Source of the DNA: Pseudoxanthomonas sp. F37
GTDB lineage: Bacteria > Pseudomonadota > Gammaproteobacteria > Xanthomonadales > Xanthomonadaceae
NCBI RefSeq assembly: GCF_022965755.1
Contig: NZ_CP095187.1
Coordinates: 2,170,001 to 2,234,000, forward strand
Direction: 5' to 3'
DNA length: 64,000 nucleotides
The notes under the pieces: generated by a model
What the model was told of the DNA's origin: nothing
The model's input: only the letters and a program-made list of their open reading frames with translations
Database searches by the model: none
Part shown: positions 30,347 through 42,040 of the stretch, in pieces
Numbering within the stretch: position 1 is the first letter of the stretch
Layout of the letters: the number at the start of each line of letters is the position of its first letter
Translations under genes and position numbers: made by a program

Positions 30347-30388
30347 GCAACAGCCTCCTGGACCGATCGTCGCGACTAAAAAAGAGGA

Positions 30389-31324
30389 CTATTGCAGTAT
30401 GCCCATCAACTCCACGTCAAACGTCAGCGTGGCATCGGGCCCGATCTTGCCGCCCGGCGCGCCACCCTCGCCGTAGGCCAGGTTGGACGGAATCCAGAAA
30501 CGGTACTTGGCCCCGACCGGCATCAGCGACACGCCCTCGGTCCAACCGGCGATCACGCCATTGAGCGGGAATTCGGCCGGCTCGCCACGCGCGTAGGAAC
30601 TGTCGAACACCTCGCCGTTCAGCAGCTTTCCTTCGTAGTTGACGCGCACGCGGCTGGTGGGCATGGGCCGCTGGCCGTTGCCCTGGCGCAGCACCATGTA
30701 CTGCAGGCCCGATGGCGTGGTGATCACGCCCGGCTTGGCCTTGTTGCCGGCAAGGAACTTGGCACCCTCCTCGCGGTTGCGCTGGGCAAGGCCAGCCTGG
30801 CGCTTGGTCATGTAAGCCTTCATCTCCGTCTGCGCCTGCTCCACCGTCAGCAGCGGCGTACCGGTCTTTCCGGCCACGGCGCGCACGGCCTGGGCGAGCA
30901 CGGCCGGATCGATCTCGTCCTTGAACGGCATCAGCGACGGACCGACCACGTACGTACCCAGGAACAGGCCCACCTTGGTCTTGTCCACCGGCGGCGGGGC
31001 GCTGCCCGGCGGCATGCCCGGAATGGGCTGGCCATCGGCCACCGCCAGGTTCACCCGCAGCAACTGGTCGGTGGCCTGCGCTTCCTGTTCGGAAATCAGC
31101 GCGGGCTTGCCCGCGAACGTGTTGATGATCGCCCGCTCGAACGCGGCGGTGTCCAGGAACGGACCCACGGGCTGCAGCGAGTTGCCGACGTCCACGCCGA
31201 TGGCGTAGCTGACCTTGTCGCGCTCGGTCACCAGCGCGGTTTTTTCCTGTGCAGCCACGCTGCCTCCCAGCATCGAAAACGAGATTCCCAACAACGCGGC
31301 TACGCCGCGGACCGACCGCTTCAT
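30389..31324 (-). CDS. FKBP-type peptidyl-prolyl isomerase, periplasmic (FkpA-like)
   Basis: Folding helper that catalyses proline cis-trans isomerisation in the periplasm. The start at 31324 is set by AGGAG upstream and by the signal peptide MKRSVRGVAALLGISFSMLG ending near AAQEK; the open frame extends 35 codons further without support. Residues about 30-170 match the FKBP N-terminal dimerisation domain (VSYAIGVDVGNSL), and the C-terminal 110 residues are the FKBP catalytic domain (RVRVNYEGKLLNGEVFDSSY and IPSNLAYGEGGAPGG). At 311 residues it is somewhat longer than E. coli FkpA. It is upstream of ugd on the same strand. Confidence 0.93.
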   Translation of the reverse strand: MKRSVRGVAALLGISFSMLGGSVAAQEKTALVTERDKVSYAIGVDVGNSLQPVGPFLDTAAFERAIINTFAGKPALISEQEAQATDQLLRVNLAVADGQPIPGMPPGSAPPPVDKTKVGLFLGTYVVGPSLMPFKDEIDPAVLAQAVRAVAGKTGTPLLTVEQAQTEMKAYMTKRQAGLAQRNREEGAKFLAGNKAKPGVITTPSGLQYMVLRQGNGQRPMPTSRVRVNYEGKLLNGEVFDSSYARGEPAEFPLNGVIAGWTEGVSLMPVGAKYRFWIPSNLAYGEGGAPGGKIGPDATLTFDVELMGILQ

Positions 31325-31403
31325 CCTTTCACTCCTGGAGCCCGCGCCGGGAAGATGGCGCCAAACGCCTATTGTGGCATGCCTGTCGTCCCGCACGGCA
31401 GCG

Positions 31404-31967
31404 TCAGCGCGCCGCACGCGGGGCCGCAAGCTCGCGCTCGATCGCGGCCACCAGCGCCGGATCGTCAGGCCGGGTCTTGCTGGGGAACTGGGCGACCACG
31501 CGCCCGTCGCGCGAAATCAGGTACTTGTGGAAATTCCATCCCGGCGCCGTACCGGTCGCCTGCGTCAGCGCCTTGTACAGCGGGGTGGCGTTTTCGCCGG
31601 TCACGGCGACCTTCTCGAACATGGGGAACTTCACGCCGTAGGTGAGCGTGCAGAATTCCTGGATCTCCTTTTCGGTGCCGGGTTCCTGGCCCCTGAAGTC
31701 GTTGGAGGGAAAGCCGAGTACGGCGAACCCCTTGGGCGTGTACCGCTGGTGCAGGGCCTCCAGGCCCTCGTACTGCGGTGTGTAACCGCATTTGCTGGCG
31801 GTATTGACCACCAGCAGCACCTGGCCGGCATAGCGTTCCTTCAGGTTCACGGGCGTCTTGCCGGACAAGGGCCGGTAGCTGACATCCAGCAGACCCGCCG
31901 CCAGGGCCGTTGCAGCGGCGCCCAGAAGCGCAACAAAACAGATATATTTCAGCCACTTGTACGTCAT
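31404..31967 (-). CDS. Exported glutathione peroxidase
   Basis: Thiol peroxidase of the glutathione peroxidase family, reducing hydrogen and lipid peroxides. The 187-residue protein has an N-terminal signal or anchor segment (YICFVALLGAAATALAAG), so it probably works in the periplasm. The catalytic cysteine is Cys60 in NTASKCGYTPQYEGL, with the family motifs LGFPSNDFRGQEPG and APGWNFHKYLI carrying the supporting Gln and Trp-Asn. The start at 31967 has GGAG 7 nt upstream; alternative in-frame starts further up lack this. It is divergent from the YtrA operon and separated from the FKBP gene by 79 bp. Confidence 0.92.
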   Translation of the reverse strand: MTYKWLKYICFVALLGAAATALAAGLLDVSYRPLSGKTPVNLKERYAGQVLLVVNTASKCGYTPQYEGLEALHQRYTPKGFAVLGFPSNDFRGQEPGTEKEIQEFCTLTYGVKFPMFEKVAVTGENATPLYKALTQATGTAPGWNFHKYLISRDGRVVAQFPSKTRPDDPALVAAIERELAAPRAAR

Positions 31968-32034
31968 GACCCGCTCCACTAGTGCGAACATGACAAGTAT
32001 GCCTTCAGTTGGGTGACAAAACCTTGCCACCCGG

Positions 32035-32075
32035 TTGACGCCCTGTGTTTCGGTGTTATAGTTGAATACAACACC
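32035..32075 (+). promoter_or_regulatory. Promoter and YtrA-type operator of the ABC/DUF2884 operon
   Basis: TTGACG at 32035-32040 and TATAGT at 32057-32062 are 16 bp apart, each one base from the sigma-70 consensus. A 24-bp palindrome at 32052-32075 of the form GGTG-N16-CACC, with arms GGTGTTnTA and TAnAACACC, covers the -10 and the start point. This is the operator type I recall for YtrA-subfamily GntR repressors in Xanthomonas citri, and the regulator gene is the second gene of this operon. Confidence 0.82.
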
Positions 32076-32100
32076 ACTCACCCAACGCAGGGGGGATGCC

Positions 32101-32361
32101 ATGAACCAGAAACTGACCCACACACTGCCCAGCCTGGCCGTCGGCGGCCTGCTGCTGGCGATCGGGGGGCTGGCCACCGTCACCGGTGCCCGCACGGCCG
32201 AGGTGGATTCCGCCGCCCTGGTCGAGGCGCTGGAATCCGATGCCGCCGAGGTCGCAGGCGATGACGGCAACCCGCAGGCGCCGCAGCACAAGCGTCGGGC
32301 CCGGGCTTCGCTGGCCATGCCCTACTTCTCCTTTGGCCAATCGCTGCGTCCGAGGAGCTGA
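32101..32361 (+). CDS. Small membrane protein leading the YtrA operon
   Basis: An 86-residue protein with one probable transmembrane or signal segment at about residues 9-30 (LPSLAVGGLLLAIGGLATVT), then an acidic stretch and a basic, Arg-rich C-terminal tail. The ATG at 32101 has a purine-rich site (AGGGGGG) just upstream; the frame is open from 32062, but the earlier start would fall on the promoter. It is the first gene after the operator and ends 4 bp before the GntR gene. I do not recognise a family. It could act in the membrane with the ABC transporter, which is inference from position only. Confidence 0.7.
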   Translation: MNQKLTHTLPSLAVGGLLLAIGGLATVTGARTAEVDSAALVEALESDAAEVAGDDGNPQAPQHKRRARASLAMPYFSFGQSLRPRS

Positions 32362-32364
32362 GCC

Positions 32365-32727
32365 ATGACCTCCATCCAATGGAGCGACGGCGCTCCCATC
32401 TATCGCCAGCTGAAGGATCGCGTGATCGCCATGATGCTGGACGGGATCCTGAAGCCGGGCGACGCCCTGCCCTCCGTGCGCCAGGTGGCGGCGGAGTACC
32501 AGCTGAATCCGATCACCGTATCGCGCGCCTACCAGGAACTGGCCGACGAGGCCCTGGTGGAGAAGCGCCGCGGCCTGGGCATGTTCGTCACCGACGAAGC
32601 GGCCCGCAAGCTGCGCGGCAGCGAGCGCGAGCGGTTCCTGACCGAAGAATGGCCGGCCGTCGCCGAGCGCATCGAACGCCTGGGCCTGTCCATCGAAGAT
32701 CTGCTGCAATCCAAGGGGAACAAGTGA
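32365..32727 (+). CDS. GntR-family transcriptional repressor, YtrA subfamily
   Basis: A 120-residue regulator made of a GntR winged helix (DGILKPGDALPSVRQVAAEY and LNPITVSRAYQELADEALVE) and only a short C-terminal helical dimerisation tail, the small form that defines the YtrA subfamily. Members usually repress an operon containing themselves and ABC transporter genes, and respond to cell-wall-active agents in some bacteria. Here it sits inside such an operon, 4 bp after the small membrane protein and overlapping the ATPase gene by one base (TGATG). The GGTG-N16-CACC palindrome at the promoter is its probable binding site. Confidence 0.93.
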   Translation: MTSIQWSDGAPIYRQLKDRVIAMMLDGILKPGDALPSVRQVAAEYQLNPITVSRAYQELADEALVEKRRGLGMFVTDEAARKLRGSERERFLTEEWPAVAERIERLGLSIEDLLQSKGNK

Positions 32728-33602
32728 TGAACGCCGCAATCGCCAACGCCGTGGTGTCGGCCCACGGCCTGCGCAAGGCCTACAAGAACAAGCTTGCGCT
32801 GAACGACACCAGCTTCCAGATCGAGGCCGGCAAGATCATCGGCCTGATCGGTCCCAACGGCGCGGGCAAGACCACCGCGCTGAAAGCCATCCTGGGCCTG
32901 ATACCGTTCGAAGGCCAGCTGAAGGTGCTGGGCCTGGATCCGCGCAAGGATCGCGACGAGCTGATGAAGGATGTCTGCTTCATCGCCGACGTGGCCGTGC
33001 TGCCGCGCTGGATGAAGGTCAAGGAAGCCATCGACTTCGTGGACGGCGTGCATCCGCGCTTCGACCGCGCCAAGTGCGAGCGTTTCCTGGCCAATACCCA
33101 GCTCAAGCCCAACCTGCGCGTGCGCGAGATGTCCAAGGGCATGATCGTGCAGCTGCACCTGGCGCTGGTGATGGCCATCGACGCCAGGCTGCTGGTGCTG
33201 GACGAGCCTACGCTGGGCCTGGACATCCTGTACCGCAAGCAGTTCTACCAGCGCCTGCTGGAGGACTATTTCGACGAACAGAAGACCATCATCGTCACCA
33301 CCCACCAGGTCGAGGAGATCGAACACATCCTCACCGACGTGATGTTCATCCGCGACGGCAGGATCGCGCTGACCGCGCAGATGGACGAAGTGGCCGAGCG
33401 CTACACCGAAGTGCTGGTCAGCGGCGAGGCGGTCGAGCAGGCCCGCGCCCTGAAGCCCATCGACGAGCGCGCCCTGCCCTTCGGCAAGACCGTCCTGCTG
33501 TTCGACGGTGTGCCGCAGGCGCAACTCGCCCCGCTGGGCGAAACCCGTACCCCTGGCCTGGCCGACCTGTTCGTCGCCATCATGAAAGGAACCTACGCAT
33601 GA
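32727..33602 (+). CDS. ABC transporter ATP-binding protein
   Basis: ATPase subunit of 291 residues. The Walker A motif is GLIGPNGAGKTTALKAILGL at about residues 39-58, the Walker B motif LLVLDEPTLGLD follows, and the H-loop is in IIVTTHQVEEIEHIL. The signature region reads VREMSKGMIVQLHLALVMA, with MSKGM in place of LSGGQ, a common change in the YtrB-like group. The C-terminal 80 residues form an extra regulatory tail. It overlaps both neighbours, so regulator, ATPase and permease are made together. Substrate unknown. Confidence 0.93.
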   Translation: MNAAIANAVVSAHGLRKAYKNKLALNDTSFQIEAGKIIGLIGPNGAGKTTALKAILGLIPFEGQLKVLGLDPRKDRDELMKDVCFIADVAVLPRWMKVKEAIDFVDGVHPRFDRAKCERFLANTQLKPNLRVREMSKGMIVQLHLALVMAIDARLLVLDEPTLGLDILYRKQFYQRLLEDYFDEQKTIIVTTHQVEEIEHILTDVMFIRDGRIALTAQMDEVAERYTEVLVSGEAVEQARALKPIDERALPFGKTVLLFDGVPQAQLAPLGETRTPGLADLFVAIMKGTYA

Positions 33603-34597
33603 ACGCCGTGACCTCGACGTTGGGCAAGCCCTCCAAGCCGGGCGCGTTCAAATGGCTGATCAAGCGCGAGTTCTGGGAGAACCGCGGTGGCTTCCTGTGG
33701 GCGCCGGTCATCACCGGCGGCATCTTCCTGGTGCTCAACCTGATCCTGGCCGTGATCGGCAGCATCGCCGCGCGGCGGTCGATGGGCGACGGCGGCTTCG
33801 TCATCGACGATGCGCCCGAGAAGGCGCACCAGATCGTCGGCGGCATCGGTGACGGCATGCTGCTGGGCGGGGTGATCCTGGCCTGCGTGGTGCTGGCCTT
33901 CGTGGTGTTCTTCTACGCCCTGGGCACCCTCTACGACGACCGCCGCGACCGCAGCGTCCTGTTCTGGAAGTCGCTGCCGGTCTCCGACACCCACATGGTG
34001 CTGTCCAAGCTCGCCTGGGCGCTGGTCCTGGCACCGCTGCTGGCCATCGGCATCGGCATCCTGATCGGCGTGGCGATGTGGCTGATCTCGGCCCTGACCA
34101 TCACCGTCAACGGCCTGCCTGCCGGCGGCGCGATGTTCACCCACTCCCATCCGTTGCGCGTGATCGGCGGCGTGATCAGCTCCCTGCCCGTCTACATGAT
34201 GTGGTCGCTGCCCGCGGTCGGCTGGCTGATGTTCTGCTCGGCCTGGGCGCGCAGCAAGCCGTTCCTGTGGGCGGTGCTGGTGCCGGTGTTGGCCTGCGTG
34301 ATCATCAGCATGACCGACATCCTGCCGGGCCTGAACATCCGGCATGACCTGGTCTGGTACACGGTGGTCTACCGCGGCCTGCTGAGCGTGGTGCCGGGCG
34401 CATGGTTCCCGACCCTGCAGGGCGGCGCCGCCCACCCGCACACCGAGATCAACACGCCGGACGAACTGGCCAACGCCATCGACCTGACCCGCAGCTGGCA
34501 GGCGTTCGCCTCCGCCGACCTGTGGATCGGCGCCGCCATCGGCGTGGCCCTGATCGTCGGCGCCATCCATCTGCGCCGCTGGCGCGAAAGCGAGTAA
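33599..34597 (+). CDS. ABC transporter membrane protein
   Basis: Polytopic inner-membrane protein of 332 residues with about six or seven hydrophobic segments, including FLWAPVITGGIFLVLNLILA, LLGGVILACVVLAFVVFFYA and the final segment LWIGAAIGVALIVGAIHL. It fits the ABC-2-like permeases that pair with YtrB-type ATPases and is probably the transport partner of the preceding gene, which it overlaps by ATGA. The segment YDDRRDRSVLFWKSLPVSDT is typical of this permease group. Direction and substrate of transport are not evident. Confidence 0.88.
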   Translation: MNAVTSTLGKPSKPGAFKWLIKREFWENRGGFLWAPVITGGIFLVLNLILAVIGSIAARRSMGDGGFVIDDAPEKAHQIVGGIGDGMLLGGVILACVVLAFVVFFYALGTLYDDRRDRSVLFWKSLPVSDTHMVLSKLAWALVLAPLLAIGIGILIGVAMWLISALTITVNGLPAGGAMFTHSHPLRVIGGVISSLPVYMMWSLPAVGWLMFCSAWARSKPFLWAVLVPVLACVIISMTDILPGLNIRHDLVWYTVVYRGLLSVVPGAWFPTLQGGAAHPHTEINTPDELANAIDLTRSWQAFASADLWIGAAIGVALIVGAIHLRRWRESE

Positions 34598-34656
34598 TCG
34601 CCCGTCAGCCCTTTCCAGGCGGGCCGACCCAGGCCCGCCCCTTTCAGGAGCCGCAC

Positions 34657-35319
34657 ATGCACACCTGTCTTTCACGGATGCGCCCCCTGGTCGTGGTCGG
34701 CATGCTCGCCCTGGCGGCGTGCCAGCCGACCGACAAGAACCCCGCACCCACCGGCGTGGTGGCCAAGGCGATGGACGAAGCGGCCAAGGGACTGGGCCAG
34801 GCCAGCCAGGAAATGGACAAGGCCCGCGAAGAGATCGCCACCGCCCGCGACCGTCTGGCGCGCGAGAACATTTCGCTCAACCGCAACGAGAAGCAGCACC
34901 TGCCCAAGGCCGAGATCACGCCGGCCGGTGACCTGCTGATCGAAGGCAAGGCGGTCGCGACCACGCCCGAACAGAAAGCGCTGGTGCTGGCCTACCGCGG
35001 CGAACTGCTGGGTGTGGTGGGCGACGGCATGGCCATCGGCATGGAGGGCGCGCGGGTCGGCATCGATGCGGCCGCGTCCGCCTTGAAGGGGGTCCTGGCG
35101 GGCCAGGACGGCGACGAGATCGGCAAGCAGGTCGGCGAGCAGACCAAGGCCAAGATCCAGCCGATGGTCGCGCAACTGTGCACGCGCCTGCCCGGCCTGT
35201 TGTCCGCGCAGCAGGCGCTTTCCGCCGCCCTGCCCGAGTTCGCGCCCTACGCCACGATGGACCAGGCCGACGTGGACGACTGCGGCGATGCCAATGGCGA
35301 CGGCAACTGGACCTTCTGA
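34657..35319 (+). CDS. DUF2884-like lipoprotein, first paralog
   Basis: A 220-residue exported protein with a lipoprotein signal (LVVVGMLALAAC, lipid-anchored Cys near residue 23) and a helical, charged segment after it. The core motif KAEITPAGDLLIEGKAVA is followed by helices rich in Gly and Ala and by the C-terminal motif LCTRLPGLLSAQQALSAALP with PYATMDQADVDDC. These two motifs recur in the genes at 35396 and 36988, so the three are paralogs. The fold resembles the YggN/DUF2884 family of unknown function. AGGAG lies 7 nt before the ATG. It sits 59 bp after the permease in the same operon. Confidence 0.8.
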   Translation: MHTCLSRMRPLVVVGMLALAACQPTDKNPAPTGVVAKAMDEAAKGLGQASQEMDKAREEIATARDRLARENISLNRNEKQHLPKAEITPAGDLLIEGKAVATTPEQKALVLAYRGELLGVVGDGMAIGMEGARVGIDAAASALKGVLAGQDGDEIGKQVGEQTKAKIQPMVAQLCTRLPGLLSAQQALSAALPEFAPYATMDQADVDDCGDANGDGNWTF

Positions 35320-35395
35320 GGTTTTCCACCTGACCCGCGCTCCGCACCGCGCGTGAGCGCCAGCGACATCGATCCCGCGACGAAGAGGACACGCC

Positions 35396-36070
35396 ATGCA
35401 CTCCACGCGCAACCCGCGCATGCTGATGACGATCTTCCTGGCCGGCCTTCTTCCTTTGGCCGGGCAGCCGGCGCACGCGAAAGATGGCCGCATCGACAAC
35501 GAAGTCAGCGCCGACCTCGCCGATGCACGCACTGAAGTCCGTACCGAGCTTGCCGCCGCCCGTCGCGAACTGGACACCGGCAACCTGCAACTGGGCGACA
35601 ATCTCCGCTTCGGCGATTCCGACGCACGTTCCTCCCATGCGGATCGCACGTTGCCCCCTGCGGAGATCACCCCGCAGGGCGATTTCCTCATCGAAGGCAA
35701 GCCGGTCGCCATCGACCGCCACCAGCGACAGGAACTGCTGCTCTACCGTGGCGAGGTCATCGGTATCGCCAAGGCCGGCATCGACATCGGCGAACGCAGT
35801 GCCCAGGCGGCGCTGGATGCGGTGGACCGCGGCCTCTTCCGCCTGATGCTGGGGGCGATGACCGGCAGCCTGGAGCGGCGCATCGAGAAGACCGTCCGCG
35901 AGACCGTGGAACCCGGCGTGCGACAGATCTGCCTGAGCCTGCCGGCGCTGCGGGAGCGCCAGCAGCGCCTGGCCGCCTCGCTCCCCGCGTTCCGCCCGTA
36001 TGCCACCCTGGAAGCGGACGATGTGGAGGACTGCGAGAACGAGATGCGTCGGGAGTTCGCGCACCGATAG
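35396..36070 (+). CDS. DUF2884-like periplasmic protein, second paralog
   Basis: A 224-residue paralog of the preceding gene product, with a cleavable signal (LMTIFLAGLLPLAGQPAHA) and no lipobox cysteine, so it is probably soluble in the periplasm while the other two are lipidated. It has the shared motifs PPAEITPQGDFLIEGKPVAI and ICLSLPALRERQQRLAASLP with PYATLEADDVEDC. The N-terminal region is predicted helical and charged (ADLADARTEVRTELAAARRE). It is 76 bp after the first paralog. Function unknown; the mixed anchoring of the paralogs hints at a complex. Confidence 0.78.
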   Translation: MHSTRNPRMLMTIFLAGLLPLAGQPAHAKDGRIDNEVSADLADARTEVRTELAAARRELDTGNLQLGDNLRFGDSDARSSHADRTLPPAEITPQGDFLIEGKPVAIDRHQRQELLLYRGEVIGIAKAGIDIGERSAQAALDAVDRGLFRLMLGAMTGSLERRIEKTVRETVEPGVRQICLSLPALRERQQRLAASLPAFRPYATLEADDVEDCENEMRREFAHR

Positions 36071-36134
36071 TGCGCGCGTCCCGACGCGTGGGCGCCCGTT
36101 TGCCGTTCGACATGATCACCCCCGGAGACCCAGA

Positions 36135-36971
36135 ATGCGTACCGTCCTGATCGCTTCTTCCCTGATTGCAGCGCTGGCGTTGTCGGCGCCCGCGTCGGCC
36201 TCCGACCGCTACTGCAAACACGAATCCCCCCGCCAGCTCGTGCTGGACACCGGCGATGCCAAGGCCGTGGTGTTCGAGGTGGGCCCCCACGACCTGACAG
36301 TGGAATCGCGCGCGGGTGCGCCCGCCGCGATCAGCGGACGGGCCTGCAGCAGCCATGCCGAGCGGTTGGCGCACCTGAAGATCGAACAGCGCCGCGCAGG
36401 CGACAAGCTGATCGTGCGCATGTACCAGGAAGGCGGCTTCAGCGGCATCTTCTTCGGCAGCAACTACGCCTACATGAACCTGACGGCGACCCTGCCGGAC
36501 CATCTGCCCGTGCAGGTGAAAGTCGGCTCGGGCGAGGCCGAGGTCAGGGGCGCGCCGGTGTTCAGCGCCGACGTGGGCTCGGGCCACGCCGTGGGCCGCG
36601 ATATCCGCGGGCTGGCCGCCGTCTCGGTGGGCTCGGGCGACATCGACCTGCACGGCGTCGGCAGCCTCAAGGTCATCTCGATAGGCTCGGGCGACGTGCA
36701 GGCCGACAACGTGGGCGGTCGCACCCGCGTCGGCAGCATCGGCTCGGGCAGCTTCAGCCTGTCGCGCAGCGGCGGCGTCGAGATAGACTCGATCGGTTCC
36801 GGCGGCGCGGAGCTGCGCGACATCACCGGCGATGTGGTGGTCGGCTCGGTCGGATCCGGCGGCGTGGAAGCGCGCAACGTCGCCGGGGCGCTGACCGTCC
36901 GCTCGGTCGGCAGCGGCGACGTGGACCATGAAGGCGTCACCGGCGCAATCGATATCCCCAAACATCACTGA
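36135..36971 (+). CDS. Exported beta-solenoid protein (DUF2807/GIN-domain-like)
   Basis: A 278-residue protein with a signal peptide (VLIASSLIAALALSAPASAS). From about residue 130 to the end it is built of eight repeats spaced about 20 residues apart, each with a V/I-G-S-G turn (KVGSGEAEV, DVGSGHAV, SVGSGDIDL, SIGSGDVQA and so on). This is the pattern of right-handed beta-solenoid auto-transporter-adhesin-like or DUF2807 domains, which are probably binding surfaces. Residue 24 of the mature start region is a Cys (DRYCKHESP). It stands between the second and third DUF2884-like genes in the same operon, so its role is probably tied to theirs. No enzyme motif is visible. Confidence 0.82.
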   Translation: MRTVLIASSLIAALALSAPASASDRYCKHESPRQLVLDTGDAKAVVFEVGPHDLTVESRAGAPAAISGRACSSHAERLAHLKIEQRRAGDKLIVRMYQEGGFSGIFFGSNYAYMNLTATLPDHLPVQVKVGSGEAEVRGAPVFSADVGSGHAVGRDIRGLAAVSVGSGDIDLHGVGSLKVISIGSGDVQADNVGGRTRVGSIGSGSFSLSRSGGVEIDSIGSGGAELRDITGDVVVGSVGSGGVEARNVAGALTVRSVGSGDVDHEGVTGAIDIPKHH

Positions 36972-36987
36972 GTCCGCAGGAAACCCC

Positions 36988-37659
36988 ATGACCCGATTCG
37001 CACCGCTCGCTTTGGCGCTGTCCCTCGTATTGCTGTCGGCCTGCTCGGGCAAGGACAAGGCACCCGACGCCGGGGAAGGGGACGGCGTCGCCGTCTCGCG
37101 CGCGCTGTGGGGCCAGAACCTCACGCTCGACGCGACCGGTCAGCCGCAGGCCGAAATCTCGGCCAAGGGCGACTTCATCGTCGGTGGCAAGAAGGTGGCC
37201 GTGAACGACGCGCAGCGGGTGCTGCTGGTCGCCTATCACCGCGAACTGGGTGGCATTGCCGATGCGGGCATCGCCACCGGCAAGGAAGGCGCCAAGCTCG
37301 CCGGCAAGGCGGTGGGCGCTGCGGTGAAGGGCATCTTCAGCGGCAATCCGGACCAGATCGACAAACAGATCGAGGCCGAGGCCAAGAAGGTCGAGGCCCA
37401 GGCGATGAAGATCTGCGACCGCTTGCCGGGCCTGTACAAGGCGCAGCAGGAACTGGCCGCCGCCCTGCCCGCCTTCCGGCCCTACGCCTCGATGGACGAA
37501 GGCGATGCGGAAGACTGCCGCACCAGCCACAGCGAGAATCACGAGGCCGGCAAGGACATCGGCCGCGCCATCGGCCGGGCAGTCAAGGGCGACGACGGCG
37601 ACGCAGCCAATGCGGCGGCGGAAGCCGACGCCGCCGCGGCCGAACCGGCCAAGCCCTGA
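36988..37659 (+). CDS. DUF2884-like lipoprotein, third paralog
   Basis: A 223-residue lipoprotein (signal LALALSLVLLSAC, lipidated Cys19) and the last gene of the operon, 16 bp after the solenoid gene. It carries the family motifs QAEISAKGDFIVGGKKVAV and ICDRLPGLYKAQQELAAALP with PYASMDEGDAEDC. The segment GIATGKEGAKLAGKAVGAAV is a Gly/Ala-rich helix of the kind that may lie on membranes. The C-terminal 40 residues are an Ala- and Glu-rich disordered tail found only in this copy. Function unknown. Confidence 0.8.
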   Translation: MTRFAPLALALSLVLLSACSGKDKAPDAGEGDGVAVSRALWGQNLTLDATGQPQAEISAKGDFIVGGKKVAVNDAQRVLLVAYHRELGGIADAGIATGKEGAKLAGKAVGAAVKGIFSGNPDQIDKQIEAEAKKVEAQAMKICDRLPGLYKAQQELAAALPAFRPYASMDEGDAEDCRTSHSENHEAGKDIGRAIGRAVKGDDGDAANAAAEADAAAAEPAKP

Positions 37660-37672
37660 TCTGCTCGGACAG

Positions 37673-37698
37673 CGCCTGCCGCGGCATTGCGGCAGGCG
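37673..37698. terminator. Hairpin between the convergent YtrA operon and fumC
   Basis: A 10-bp perfect stem CGCCTGCCGC-GGCATT-GCGGCAGGCG lies 13 bp after the last operon gene and just before the fumC stop. There is no T run, so termination strength is uncertain. Confidence 0.55.
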
Positions 37699-37701
37699 GA
37701 T

Positions 37702-40628
<2,927 letters not shown>

Positions 40629-40648
40629 GCGCGGAGGCGGGCACGACG

Positions 40649-41955
<1,307 letters not shown>

Positions 41956-42040
41956 TGCGCATCAATGCCGGGCGCGGCATGTCCGGCCACGCTGGCCTCC
42001 CTTTCCCATGCCCGGCGCGAACTCGCGCGGATCCGACACC

